64,000 nucleotides of DNA from Lumbricus terrestris (GCA_949752735.1 OX457047.1:4860467-4924466); one strand, 5' to 3'. Positions 19,628 to 30,628 are shown, counted from the stretch's first letter. A program made the numbers and translations. The notes: a model not told the origin generated them from the sequence alone.

Positions 19628-20244
19628 CTTGGGCGCAAAATTCTCTCATCTTGGTCCCTGCCCTTAATTTCCTTCACATAGACCTAATGTTTCCTCTCTT
19701 TTCCTGAATTCTAGGATTTTTCCGAAACCTATTTTTTTTATCTTGGATTTTTTGTTTTGTTTGAAACGAAAATTTGGAGCAATCATCACTTAAATTCATC
19801 TTATGCGTTTTCACAAAATAGGCAATCCGTACTCTGGACTTCCCACTATTTGTTTGTATGTGCACTTGTTCTTAGATCTCTCTTCCCTCGTCAAATCCCA
19901 TTCGCTCCCCTTTCTTGCCATTTTAACTCTAAACATCACCCGTCTAAGCCATCTGTCTGTCTGTCTGTCTGTCTGTTTGTCAGCTTGATTCTCTGGTTAC
20001 TGATCATCTGCCCATTGATTTCCTTCTGTTTAAGTGACTAGGCTGGTTCCCCTGAGTTCGCTTTTGTGAATCGAGGTACGACGGTTACTGTGTACGTACC
20101 TTGAATGAGTAATTTACAAAACGTTGTTTAGCGCCATCGTTTGAAGCTTTGTATGGTCGTGTGAAAGTACTCGATAGACAGTTCGGATGTCTTGCGTGGA
20201 CTACTGTGTTTATGTTAGAGAGTGGTAAGCGCAAGCGTCTTAAA

Positions 20245-20281
20245 ACACTTTTTAATCGATGCAAGGCGATCCAATATAAGA
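20245..20281 (+). promoter_or_regulatory. PSE-TATA promoter F4
   Basis: ACACTTTTTAATCG, then AATATAAGAATGGGG at offset 28; predicted +1 T20305. Preceded by GCAAGCGTCTTAA as in F1. Confidence 0.6.
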
Positions 20282-20399
20282 ATGGGGCGTTAGAGATGAC
20301 AAATTATTTGTGCTTAATTATAACACGATGGTTGATTATCAAAGCTATGGTAAAAAAAGGAACATTTTCGAGCACGGTTGTTTCAAATAGCAAAATATG

Positions 20400-21420
20400 A
20401 AATAAAATAGGATTTCATTTATATGCCAATGTGGTGAAAATGATGATAAGTGTTGTTTATTAATATTGAGTTCCCTGCTATTGTAACATAATTTTGTTAG
20501 AATGATGTTTATGTTTTTTGCTCTTGTTTAGGCTTTTAGATGACGGCTGAAATGTGTAAATATGTTAATGCTATTTGATAACTAAATGCATATATTTTGA
20601 TTGGGGTGTCTGATTGTAATGGTTAAATAACTTTCTGAACGTATACAAATGAAGTACCAACTTTATTTTGTGCTGGCATGCATGACAAAGATATCAGTTG
20701 AAATGTACTAAAGAGTTTGGACCATATATAATGATTATTGTTGAGAACAATCTGCTGAAACATCTGTATTACTAAAAATGTGTCATTTTATGATTTAAAA
20801 AAATATATTCACCTTTTGAATTTGTGTATATAAATAATGTTTGATTTTGTTAACTTGCAGCCTATTGGATATACAAATGTGCGACAAAAATTGCATGTCA
20901 AACTTATATGTGTTATTAATTTGTTTATGAATTTCTTTTATTCAAATGAAGAGATTGATGATCGATTGAATATTCAGATTAGTCATTAAGAAAAGATTAT
21001 GTGTCAGAGTGCATTGAACGGCGCGTAACTTGTACACCATAATATCGAAGTGAACAGATGCTACATACAATCGCAATAATTTACGCAACAATTAATTTCA
21101 AAGGGGCCATGCTTTCATATCATGATAAAATATAGCACATGATTTCTATGGGCTCATATCCTCTACTGTAAACCTAAGACAGATATCTACATCTATCTCC
21201 TCAGCATCTCAATCATCATCACGTCACACCAATCATGAAATCGCATCATTGGATAAACATTCCATAACGAATCCATTTCAACGTCCTATCTCTAACCTAC
21301 AATAATATTCCATTCACCCGATCTACCAGATTATCTGCTTGTCTCACTCTTTTTCAACCTCACTAATCATCTCAAGTTCTATAATTAATATTTTCGCCAT
21401 ACAAACACTGCCTTTGGAAT
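20400..21420. other. AT-rich interval without recognised features
   Basis: About 1 kb with no repeat, open frame or PSE-TATA pair at the canonical spacing. A TCACCTTTTGAATT...TATATAAAT at about 20809 has a spacing of 18 and was not counted. Confidence 0.45.
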
Positions 21421-21657
21421 GAGCGCAAGGCACCAGAATATTTATGAGCGCTGTCTTAAGTCAGAAGTGGTCTAACATTGCCAGTCCCAAGCCTGAATCA
21501 AAGAGGGGGCGACGCTAGTGATCCTTGTTATCACACAGTGTCGTCAAGCTCAGACTGCTATTACTACTTCTCGGGCAGCAATGCAAAAACTTGTTATATG
21601 CCACTGCAGACATAGATATCTACCCAGAATAATGAAAATGATAAAAACAAATATTAA

Positions 21658-21693
21658 ACACCGCTTTTACGCATAATAATCGTTCTTATAAAA
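21658..21693 (+). promoter_or_regulatory. PSE-TATA promoter C3
   Basis: ACACCGCTTTTACG, then TTATAAAAT at offset 28; predicted +1 T21718. Confidence 0.7.
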
Positions 21694-21717
21694 TAAAAGG
21701 AGCTCATATTTCCGCTT

Positions 21718-21742
21718 TATTAGATAATCTCTCAAAACGATA
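21718..21742 (+). ncRNA. Candidate small RNA of locus C3
   Basis: Private window between the conserved GAGCTCATATTTCCG and GATACTTTGGGAGACACACG. Confidence 0.3.
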
Positions 21743-22029
21743 CTTTGGGAGACACACGGCTCATGGTGCAACCAACCTTCGGATCAAAGAGGATAAAGAT
21801 AAGAGAAGGTGATGGTTAGATCCACGTGGCTCAAGTTCAATCCTTCTTCTCCTTACACACGATTACTGTGTATACAAGACATTGAGCAAGTCTTTAACTC
21901 ACAATGACCCTCAGCTCATCTTTAGATTCATTACACATTGGACTGCTGAGCATGCGCACGCAGCTATATAGATCGTAACCGTTGTCATTTAATTATAATG
22001 TTATTCATTATTTGTTGTCTTCTCTGAAT

Positions 22030-22054
22030 TGTTTACTTGCTAGAGACCCGCTGA
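22030..22054 (-). ncRNA. Candidate small RNA of locus G3
   Basis: Starts with T in a TAAT context. Nearly identical to G4, consistent with a recent duplication, but unlike G1, G2 and G5. Confidence 0.3.
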
Positions 22055-22078
22055 TTAGCTGCAGTTTGATGCTTGGCA

Positions 22079-22114
22079 AATTAATAGCATATGACGCATA
22101 CGTTTTAGAGGTGT
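22079..22114 (-). promoter_or_regulatory. PSE-TATA promoter G3
   Basis: Minus strand ACACCTCTAAAACG, then TATTAATTTGCC at offset 28. Confidence 0.7.
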
Positions 22115-22309
22115 TAAATCTCTATCATCTTATCTAAGCATTGTGACGAGATCGTGAAGATTGACTTATCTAATGCATCCGATATTAAATCGTATCGTAT
22201 CATCTATTAATATAATCTGAACTATTATAAGTTTCGTTTATTCAACGAACAACAATCGTCATAAGTTTCGTGACACCATTGTACAAATATGGACGAAAAA
22301 CTGGAGTGA

Positions 22310-22640
22310 ATTATATAGAATTATATAGAAAGGCAACAAATCAAGAATTAATAAAAGAACTTAGCATAAAAATTATTCATCATCCCAACGATAGAAATTA
22401 ACACATACATAATTTTCAGTGAAGTTGATTTAAAGGGCAACAAAAGCCATGAGATCCGCAACATCGTCCATTTTACATCGTATGATATAACTATAATTAG
22501 CATTAAAGATCATTCTCAGGCATTTAATCATTCATTACGCAGTAATTTCTTTCCGCTACGTAATTACTTGACCCAGATTAGGGCTTGCATTCAAAAAATG
22601 AATTGAATGAAACCTACCATTAAAGAAATTGCGGAATGAG
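22310..22640 (+). repeat. Array module H, copy with internal deletion
   Basis: Matches 60-180 and 300-400 of the first copy but lacks the octamer-bearing part. Confidence 0.6.
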
Positions 22641-22763
22641 AAAGACTGAAACTACTATTTCTACTTCTTTGGCAGCAATGCAATAACTCATCTCAAGTTG
22701 TTATATGCCGTCGCAAACATAGAGAACAAAACAAAAAATGAAAATGGTAAAAACAAATATTAA

Positions 22764-23412
22764 CACTCGAGTGCCCAAGGTATTTTTTGGTACACGAAGG
22801 CCCAAGGGGGTGGTCCGAGCTGACCCCAGCGTTTTTTGTGAATATCTTGAGAAGGGATTGGAATATCGTTACAGAATTTAGTTCTATGTGATCCCAAATG
22901 AATTTGCAATCGATTGATGTATCTTATAATACAATAGCACTACCTGGTGTAAAATAGGAGTGTCAAATATCGTGATACACATTTTATGCTTGCTTGCGTC
23001 ATTTACCGAACGAAACCTATCGTTTTCATGTTTGTATCTTGATAAGGGATTGGAATATTGTTGCAGCATTTAGTTCTATGTAATCCCAAATGAATTTGCA
23101 ATCGATTGATGTATCTTATATCACAATAATTTATATGACTCTTTATTTCATATAACGTGCGCTGACCATTTATTTATTGGCCAGTAACCATACGCATGTA
23201 TGGCAAATAGCCGCATATCGTGCGGTACCCTTGGTATATCCTGTGGTTGTGGGGTACATGGTTGGACAATACTCACGCAAAATATACCATTCGATGCCCA
23301 AATGGTTGCTCTAGGAATACCTAAAAGCATTTTTGCAGATCCGTAGCCGTTAAAAAGTTATCCGGGAAAAACGGGCCTGGGGTCCGGTCGGACCCCCTTG
23401 GGCATTCGAGGG
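22764..23412 (+). mobile_element. piggyBac-like MITE, 649 bp, beside PSE C4
   Basis: Flanked by TTAA at 22760-22763 and 23413-23416. The TIRs are CACTCGAGTGCCCAAGG and, inverted, CCCTCGAATGCCCAAGG. The interior holds two direct repeats (about 22850-22935 and 23040-23130, with TTAGTTCTATGTRATCCCAA). No transposase is visible. The right TTAA directly abuts the PSE at 23417; in C1-C3 the same ATTAAACACC is uninterrupted. Confidence 0.85.
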
Positions 23413-23416
23413 TTAA

Positions 23417-23452
23417 ACACCGCTTTTACGCATAATAATTGTACTAATAAAA
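23417..23452 (+). promoter_or_regulatory. PSE-TATA promoter C4
   Basis: ACACCGCTTTTACG, then TAATAAAA at offset 28; predicted +1 T23477. The upstream sequence is displaced by the MITE. Confidence 0.65.
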
Positions 23453-23476
23453 AAGCAGCTCTGTTTTTCGTTTTCT

Positions 23477-23501
23477 TAGCGACTTCTGAGGATGATACAT
23501 T
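23477..23501 (+). ncRNA. Candidate small RNA of locus C4
   Basis: Private window relative to C1-C3. The flank GATGATACATTTGAAGACA follows. Confidence 0.3.
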
Positions 23502-23950
23502 TGAAGACAGATGGTTCATGGTGCACCAAACCTTCGGATTTAAGACGGCTAAAGATTAGAGAATGTCATGGTTAGATCACGAGGCTCAAGTTCAATCCTT
23601 CTTCTCCTTACACACGGTTTCACAGGACATTAAGCTCATCATTACACATTGGGCTGCCGAGCATGCGCACGTAGCTATATTAATCACAAGGGGTCATTGC
23701 ATAATTACGTAACGCCGAATATGGCCTGGATTGTTGGCAGTAATGGTTATTTCACGTGGCTCAAGTTCAATCCTTCTTCTCTTTTCACACGGTTACTGTG
23801 TACAATACATTGAGCAAGTATTTCACTAACATCGACCCTCAGGTCATCGTTGTATTTAGGACTGTTGAGAATGCGGGCGTAGCTATATTGATCAGAACTG
23901 TTGTCATTTAATTATAATTTTATTCATTATTTGTTGTCTTCTCTCTGAAT

Positions 23951-23975
23951 TGTTTAATTGCTAGAGACCCGCTCA
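23951..23975 (-). ncRNA. Candidate small RNA of locus G4
   Basis: Same predicted position as G3, with 1-2 differences; T start in a TAAT context. Confidence 0.3.
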
Positions 23976-23999
23976 TTAGCTGCAGTTCGATGCTTGGCA

Positions 24000-24035
24000 A
24001 ATTAATAGCATATGACGCAAATGTTTTAGAGGTGT
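24000..24035 (-). promoter_or_regulatory. PSE-TATA promoter G4
   Basis: Minus strand ACACCTCTAAAACA, then TATTAATTTGCC at offset 28. Confidence 0.7.
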
Positions 24036-24249
24036 TAAAACTCAATCATCTTATCTAAGCATTGTGACGAGATCGTGAAGATTGACTTATCTAATGCATC
24101 CGATATTAAATCATATCGTATCATCCATTAATTTAATCTGAACTATTATAAGTTTCGTTTATTCAACGAAACACAACCGTCATAAGTTTCGTGACACCAT
24201 TGTACAAGTATGGACAAGAAACTGAAGTGAATTGTATGGATTGTAAATA

Positions 24250-24540
24250 AAGAGCTAAACAAATCAATACTTAATTAAAAAACTTAGTATAAAAATTATT
24301 CATCACCTCCAACGATTGAAATTAACAAATACAAAATTTTAATGAAGGAGATTTGAAGGGAAACAAAGGCCATGCGATCGGCGACATCGTCCATTGAATG
24401 AGATGATATAATTATAGTTAGCAATTGTATAATATACAAATTGACGGTGAAAATAGTGAAAGCCTCAATTTACTGGAAGGTATTTGCATGCAACTCGGCG
24501 TATTACAAAAAATGATATATTGTTCACAACTGTTGTTGTT
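24250..24540 (+). repeat. Array module H, full copy
   Basis: Aligns with 60-270, including ATTTGCAT at 24482-24489. It is then interrupted by a SINE-like insert. Confidence 0.65.
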
Positions 24541-24544
24541 TAGA

Positions 24545-24775
24545 ACTGGCTCGATTGGCGACACCGGTAAGGTCGAAGTCCGCGCGTCTGTATACTACGC
24601 AATCTGTGAAAGAGTGTGCGGGCCGCGGTTCGATTCCCGAAGGTGGCTATTTCAGAGATTCAAAACTCGGGCTAGCACGACGGGGACCTAAATGACGTGG
24701 CGACACTAATCATCTTCGATATGGGCCATCATACGGTAGTGTCGTTAAACAAAAAAACAAACAGTGGTTATTTAA
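24545..24775 (+). mobile_element. Second tRNA-like SINE family
   Basis: Contains CGGTTCGATTCCCGAAGG (B box), a downstream body ending GGTAGTGTCGTTAAAC and an A-rich tail with CAAA. It sits between module H and G5 and is absent from the paralogous blocks. Confidence 0.55.
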
Positions 24776-24995
24776 TAATAATGTTATTACTTGGAACATT
24801 GTTATCTTATCTGTATGTCTACATTTATTTGTTTGGATGCATCCGTTTCAACTATCATCGTAATCGTAATCGTAATCTCCTGATTTCTAAAGCGCCACTC
24901 GGAAGCCAAGCGCGGGGCACCGGCTTATTCACGAGCGCTGCGTTGAGTCAAAAGGGTTGTCCGTAAGAGTAGTCCATGGTGGTCCGTGTCGAGTT

Positions 24996-25020
24996 ACCGT
25001 AAGATCAGAGTAGTGGAACA
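24996..25020 (-). ncRNA. Candidate small RNA of locus G5
   Basis: Starts with T in a TGCT context, unrelated to the other G windows. Confidence 0.3.
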
Positions 25021-25044
25021 GCAATGGACGTTCAATTATTGGCG

Positions 25045-25080
25045 CATTAATAGCAAATAACGTCTGCGTTTTAAAGGTGT
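25045..25080 (-). promoter_or_regulatory. PSE-TATA promoter G5
   Basis: Minus strand ACACCTTTAAAACG, then TATTAATG at offset 28. Divergent partner of D3, 77 bp apart. Confidence 0.7.
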
Positions 25081-25157
25081 TTAAATACTATCATCGTATC
25101 GATGCCTCTTGACAACAGCGAGGGTTGACTTTTCTATTTAATCAATGTTAAACTTGG

Positions 25158-25192
25158 ACACCTTAAAAATCTTTTTATATATCATATTTATA
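25158..25192 (+). promoter_or_regulatory. PSE-TATA promoter D3
   Basis: ACACCTTAAAAATC, then TATTTATA at offset 27; predicted +1 T25217. Confidence 0.7.
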
Positions 25193-25216
25193 ATTCACGC
25201 GTTCCAGAGCTGCTCG

Positions 25217-25241
25217 TATTCTTCTGAATTAGCATCCTATT
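25217..25241 (+). ncRNA. Candidate small RNA of locus D3
   Basis: The interior differs from D1 and D2 after TATTCTTC. The flanks CACGCGTTCCAG and CTGGAAACGTG still pair. Confidence 0.35.
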
Positions 25242-25329
25242 GAACTGGAAACGTGAGACGTGGGCAATCAATATTATGTATAACAATTTAAACATTTTAT
25301 CCCAGTGTAGTCGGTGAAGTGTCGACCAT

Positions 25330-26085
25330 TATCGTCGTCGTTGGGTTTGCTTGTTTGTTAATTTAGTTCTGTTGCCCGTGTTATCAGATGAGATTTATGT
25401 TGTGGTAGTAGTTGTATTAATAGTAGAAATTCCCTTTTCCCCAACATTAATTCTAAACAACTGAATCAACTCATTCAAAACTCATTAACCAGAGTCGTCA
25501 CCAGAACTCTTAACGGTCACCACAACACCTTGGAACCAGTCCATTGTCTATAAATAGATAAAGACGATGGTGACGCTAACTAGCTTTGTTTGGTTGTGGT
25601 GCTTTTGACCTTCTTATTTGTATATTAGCTGTATTTACATGTTTGCAATGTATGCAATGAAAACCAAGGCGGAGCAGCAGAGTTTTCGAAGATACGGTTG
25701 AGCCAGGTTCTCAATGCACAGATCCTGCAGTAAGCAACCCGCTGAGGAGAAGGGAGGCAATGCAAAACATCTCGCATATAAGATGAGAAATGACCAAATT
25801 GTGAGCTACTTGTATGGTCAACAAATTCTGCCGCAGAGCGGGGGACCAGTTTAAAACACCAAACCGGTCACCCGGCATTGCACGATAGTTGATTATATTG
25901 AATGTTGCAAATTCCAGCTTAATATCGTTTTTTTAATTTATCTATTCTAAGTTGCCTTGGTTGGGGGAAGTTAAGATCCAGGCTTTATGATTATTTTTTG
26001 TCGTGAAACTGATTACGAAATATCGATCAGCAGAAAGATAATTAATTTCACTTGACTTGATTTAAAATAATGGAAAGTTTTGCTG
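25330..26085 (+). repeat. Duplicated block, copy 2 (upstream of A2)
   Basis: Paralogue of 9460-10230. It includes a small extra piece near 25850-25875 (CAGTTTAAAACACCAAACCGG) not present in copy 1. Confidence 0.7.
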
Positions 26086-26092
26086 ATGCAGA

Positions 26093-26128
26093 ACACCCTT
26101 TTAACGTAGTTAGCTGACACAATATAAT
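26093..26128 (+). promoter_or_regulatory. PSE-TATA promoter A2
   Basis: ACACCCTTTTAACG, then AATATAATT at offset 28. A T lies 33 nt after the TATA start (26154), where the sequence stops aligning with A1. Confidence 0.75.
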
Positions 26129-26589
26129 TCGTGCATAGTGGATTTATCATGACTTTGTATGTGACAAATGACCTATTATAGAAAATTCTTAAAGATAAAG
26201 TCCATCAGTGACAACACCAAATTGCGGTTGACGAATGAATAATGTCACTTAACGTTATCGACTTGATGCTAGAAAGCTGGATTCTTATTATTACCAGCTA
26301 CATGATACATCATTTTAATGGGGGAGTCTGTGTGTAATTCTTTAACTATCCCATTCTAGACACTGATAAGAGAAGGCCGAGGCTTTATTTTTGTTATGTG
26401 ACTTATGTCGTAGTCTTCATGAGAAAACGTAGGTGGCTTTTCGCCTACTTTGAATGACTTCGTATCCAATTATTATCATCATTCAGTATATGAAAGTATT
26501 TAACTAACTTTTCGCGGAACCCCAGCGCCCACCCCGCGGAACCCAAGCCACTTTGGGAAACGCTGATTCATAGATTTGATTATGATTTT

Positions 26590-26822
26590 GGGGGGCGCGG
26601 TGGAGTAGTGGTTGCGTCGTTGCCTTGAAGCCGGAAGGTTCGACGTTCGAATCCACCTCAAGTCGCCGCGTAGGGACCTTGAGCAAGTCCTTCACTCGCA
26701 ATTGCTCAGCGCTTCGGCGTGAAACTCCGATGCAGTGCGACATGTCCGCTCTGCAGTCGGGAGCGCCTCTGAGCAGTGAGCTTGAAGGGGCGCTATAAGA
26801 AGTGCACATATAAACAAAATAT
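26590..26822 (+). mobile_element. tRNA-derived SINE
   Basis: Close copy of the 16742 SINE, with GACGTTCGAATCCACCTC as B box and GGGGCGCTATAAGAAG near its end. Inserted between A2 and the 26850 promoter; the 9.5-12 kb block lacks it. Confidence 0.85.
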
Positions 26823-26849
26823 AAATACTGAAATTGTAGTTGATATTGA

Positions 26850-26885
26850 ACACCTTTTAAGATTGTATATACAATTCCATATATT
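26850..26885 (+). promoter_or_regulatory. PSE-TATA promoter at 26.85 kb
   Basis: ACACCTTTTAAGAT, then CATATATTT at offset 28. Paralogue of 10737. Confidence 0.6.
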
Positions 26886-26969
26886 TTCTTTAAATAATTT
26901 GCACGTAATGGAAGTACGAGACTTTAGTAATTATTAGGGTCCACAGTTGAATGTGAACTAGGCATTGGA

Positions 26970-27110
26970 CAAAATGAATGAATGAATGAATGATTGAATG
27001 AATGAATGAATGAATGAATGAATGAATGGATGAATGAATGAATGAATGAATGAATGGATGAATGAACGAACGGACGAAGAACGAACAAACGAACGAACGA
27101 ATGAATGAAC
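26970..27110 (+). repeat. (GAAT)n/(GAAC)n microsatellite
   Basis: Expansion of a short GAAT run also present in the paralogue at 10870-10905. Confidence 0.95.
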
Positions 27111-27518
27111 TAATGAACGGTGGGAGGTAATTCGAGGATGAGGTAGTCCGAAGATTTTGCGGCTGAACAACGTCTCGCAATGGTCTAGCCCCGTGATGTT
27201 CATAAGCTGATTAAACCATGCAACTATAATAGCCATCGCAAAGCGACAACGGTGATATGACATGACACGACAGTAGCCTTGCTTTTTTCAGCTGAAACTA
27301 CTGACGTAACCAATGTAAGTTCCACACTTTGTCTGTAATGTTTTTTTTTATTACACATCATCGTTGAATAGTATACTATCCAAGTCTACAAGCAAATGTG
27401 TCAACGAAGTGTGCTTTGAGTTACGGTTGCGTTAAACTCCTTTTAATGTATTCACCGTATAGAAATACAGTCTTTTTCAGATGCTATTCACGCCATTTTA
27501 TTGCAGGCTGTCTGTTAG

Positions 27519-27810
27519 TCAAGTCAAGTCAAGTTTATTGTTCCCACAAAAGAAAAATACAACAGTTACACATTTTGTCATGCATATGTAGTGAAGAAAA
27601 AAAGATAATTTTTATAATTGCAAGTTTTAGGATTAGTATTAGAGGGAAACAATAGGAGCCCCAGAAGGGAAGATCCCGCTAGTTAGGGGCCCTATGTGCA
27701 TGATTATTCATTGCAAAGATGATGGATAAATGACGTTTGTTGATAGAACAGGTGGGAGATTTGGATATAGTTGAGTGGGTCATGGTGGTGATACGAGGGA
27801 ATAAAAATTA
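27519..27810 (-). mobile_element. Truncated LINE 3' end with (TTGAC)n tail
   Basis: On the minus strand it ends GGGAACAATAAACTTGACTTG and lacks a counterpart in the 11.4 kb paralogue. CTGTTAG occurs on both sides (27512-27518 and 27817-27823), an imperfect TSD. Only UTR-like sequence is seen. Confidence 0.65.
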
Positions 27811-28098
27811 TCTGTTCTGTTAGTAGTTAGGATTAATGATAATTAAGATAACTGCATAGCTCTATGTTGTAACCGGATTGTTGAAAAAAACGAACATCAT
27901 AATATACTTTATTACGCCTCTAAGCTTGTCCTGAAAAGAGTTGAAATATGACAAGCAAATTTGTTTCGACGGCAACGGCCTCTGCTGTCACAAACTGTCG
28001 TTAAACAATAGCTCAATCCAACCCAGTCCTAACGCATCGTTGAATATGTCAAACTATGTTATGAACAAACGAGACCTCGCTTTGAGTTGTTTTCGAAA

Positions 28099-28134
28099 AC
28101 ACCTTTTTAACGTGCTTATCTGCGGATACATATA
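28099..28134 (+). promoter_or_regulatory. PSE-TATA promoter B2
   Basis: ACACCTTTTTAACG, then TACATATAAG at offset 28. A T lies 33 nt on (28160). Confidence 0.75.
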
Positions 28135-28159
28135 AGCAAGGTTAAGAAATAAAAAACAC

Positions 28160-28184
28160 TGATTTGTTCCCGCTGTTTTCAACG
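28160..28184 (+). ncRNA. Candidate small RNA of locus B2
   Basis: 25 nt starting with T, followed by TCATCATTGTGGTTTAGCC as in B1. The window itself does not resemble B1. Confidence 0.4.
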
Positions 28185-28520
28185 TCATCATTGTGGTTTA
28201 GCCTCTTCCAAAATAAGAGCAAGGATGAAGGCATGGCAGATAGACAAGCAGGGGTGAATGACCCTTGTTATCATCAGTAGGGTGATGGCTAAAACTCTGG
28301 CACAAGTAACGTACGGATGCAGGATCGCTTCTCGGTATATTCTCTCAAAGGTCTACTGAGACTTCCATTCAGCAGATGACGCTGGTTAAGATAAGTGGTA
28401 GGAAGTGATGATAACACGTTGGCTGCCAGAGTGAAATTCGTCCGCTGTAATGACTTGTCATCACGCCGTACTATGAATTGTATTCATTCTGCGCTGTGCC
28501 GATACGAGAGCAAACAAAAA

Positions 28521-28590
28521 TCCATCCGTTCATCCATTCATTCATCCATCCATCCATAAAAAATCCATCCGTTCATCCATCCATCCATAG
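28521..28590 (+). repeat. (CCAT)n microsatellite
   Basis: Two short CCAT runs separated by AAAAAATCC. Confidence 0.9.
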
Positions 28591-28733
28591 AATTGTAGTA
28601 GGTCTATTCAAATTACCGCACCATACTTCCGATCGCTGTCTTCGCTGAATAGGCAGAAGGCATTTCTGCCTATTCAGCGAAGACAGCGATCAGAAGTATG
28701 GTGCGGTAATTTGAATAGACCTACTACAATTCT
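28589..28733. repeat. 145-bp near-perfect palindrome
   Basis: Arms of 70 nt (28589-28658 and 28664-28733) with one mismatch and a 5-nt loop. RNA from either strand would form a long hairpin. No TSD is evident, and no PSE-TATA pair points at it within 400 bp. It could be a foldback MITE or an assembly/inversion artefact. Confidence 0.9.
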
Positions 28734-29180
28734 GACGGTCCCATTATAACGACACTCAATATTTGGATAACAAACTTATCACAGTAATTAATATGCGGTT
28801 TGGCTCCGATCCGGGAGAACCTGGTGCCGTCCGTTGAACGCGTGGCACTCATGAGCGGCGATCGGGGTCGATCTGATGTGACGCCGGGTGCAGCGCTCAA
28901 AAAGATTGAGTCCGCGGGTCTTTCGGTGACTCGCGAACAGTAATGAAGATATGAGGAGAAGGTCAGCCATTATGCTAGACGTGATGTCATCGACTGGGTG
29001 GCTAATGTTCTTGCGAGTCGATTCATTTAATACACGTCCCAAAAAGGTTAGCTCAGACGCTATGAACGTGTATAGACGTCTCTTAGGTATTGGCCGATTA
29101 TCGGCAATTCCGCGTCCCGGTTATATTTGCTGCCGCTTAATGGTAATAGCAAACGAGACCAGATATTGGAATATTGCTGA
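28734..29180. other. No gene recognised
   Basis: Short open frames on both strands without recognisable motifs. Confidence 0.4.
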
Positions 29181-29186
29181 TATTAA

Positions 29187-29222
29187 ACACCGTTTTAACG
29201 CACTTACCAGAAACTATAATAA
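29187..29222 (+). promoter_or_regulatory. PSE-TATA promoter at 29.2 kb
   Basis: ACACCGTTTTAACG (near consensus), then TATAATAAAG at offset 28; predicted +1 T29247. The downstream flank at 29350-29510 resembles that of B2. Confidence 0.75.
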
Positions 29223-29534
29223 AGAACAACACACGGCGCCTAATTATAGGCCTACATATTCTGCCATTGAAGCCATTAGGGGTATAACGCAACGTAATGA
29301 CACATGTAACGCAAAGATCTTACGAATGCGGAATCGCTTTCTGAAAACCAAGGTCTACTGAGCCTTTCATTCGGAAGATGGCGTATGTAAAATCAGTCCT
29401 AGGACGTGATGAACGCAACGTTGGCTGTCAAAGTTAAATTTATCTTCTGTAATAATCCGTTATTGTTATTGGAATCATTCGACGTTGTGTCAGTTTGAAA
29501 ACAAACGAAGATTGTTGTAGATGTTATTACACGC

Positions 29535-29765
29535 TTGCATGTATCCATCCATCCATCCATCCATCCATTCATCCATCCATGCAATCATCCATACGTCCGT
29601 CCGTCCACCCACCCATCAATCCTTCCATCCATCCATTCACCCATCCATCCATCCATCCATTATCAATCAATTAATCAATCAATAGTCAATCAATCAATTG
29701 TCATTTATATAGCGCCCCTTCAAGGTACCTTCTCAGAGGCGCTCCCGACCGAGATCAAGCGAGAA
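29535..29765 (-). mobile_element. (CCAT)n followed by an inverted element 3' end
   Basis: A CCAT run to 29665, then tandem CAAT and TATATAGCGCCCCTTCAAGG...GAGGCGCTCCCG. This is the inverse of the 6.6 kb end with the TTGA tail. Confidence 0.65.
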
Positions 29766-30046
29766 AAACAGTCTTGAACAGTTTGTGAAATTGAGAACTT
29801 GTCTTCTAGTTATTAAGTGGGAGAAGAAAATGCTTCGAGTTTATTTAATTGCTTATTTCTAATTTATTTATTTACATGCATTTTTATTCACGTCATTTGT
29901 TTTCAACGAACTCGACGTTAGCTATATAAATCTATGGATTCGATACATTTGCGATGTTCTATAATGAACAACAGAACCACCAAGTTTTATTTATCCATTG
30001 TTTGTTGGTTAAACATAGAAACAGACGATTCGAAAGTTTACGTTAA

Positions 30047-30082
30047 ACACCGTAATAATATATGCAAATAATTCTATATTAG
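30047..30082 (+). promoter_or_regulatory. PSE-TATA promoter at 30.05 kb
   Basis: ACACCGTAATAATA, then TATTAGTAG at offset 28. An octamer ATGCAAAT (30062-30069) lies inside the gap. Confidence 0.5.
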
Positions 30083-30509
30083 TAGACGCTTCGGAATCAT
30101 TTACAGTTAAGCTTGGGCTTCTAGGCATTGAGAATAAACAAGACCTTGTCGATGCTAAACACGTGGACTAGGCCGAGGTTTTGAATCTCTAAAATAAATG
30201 CTACATTGCACTGTGTCGCGTTAAAAAAACTTCCTTTACTCAAACGGTGCCGGTCCCAGACCCGATTAAAGAAGGATAGTGGCATTAATCAAATTTGAAG
30301 CGGCACAAAATCGTCCAGTAACTATTATTGTCCAACTAAGCTCTAGCAATCTCAAAGTACTGGAAGATCTTTAGAGGCAACTCGGTGCTGTTAGAATCTT
30401 TCAAATAAAAAAATACAATAAAAAGCAACAAAACAGCAGGAAATGTTGTTAAACATTTATTGTAGGCACTGCTTTTTGTGAGTAGGCCTAAAAATGGAGG
30501 ATATATTAC

Positions 30510-30545
30510 ACACCTTTTAAAGGTAGTTATATTGTCTTATATAAA
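30510..30545 (+). promoter_or_regulatory. PSE-TATA promoter at 30.5 kb
   Basis: ACACCTTTTAAAGG, then TATATAAATT at offset 28. Confidence 0.65.
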
Positions 30546-30626
30546 TTCTCTTGGCTATCCGTAAGTTTGATTTCCGACTGACTCCGACGCTGACTCATTC
30601 ACAACTCCGCGGATCAAACTATTACG

Positions 30627-30628
<2 letters not shown>

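Noticed and set aside
20806..20840. TCACCTTTTGAATT followed by TATATAAAT
   Set aside because: The spacing is 18 nt rather than 28, and there are no paralogues in the array.
27436..27475. ACTCCTTTTAATGTATTCACCGTATAG, conserved with 11300
   Set aside because: Conserved between the two blocks, but neither the ACACC core nor the 28-nt spacing is met; could be another element type.
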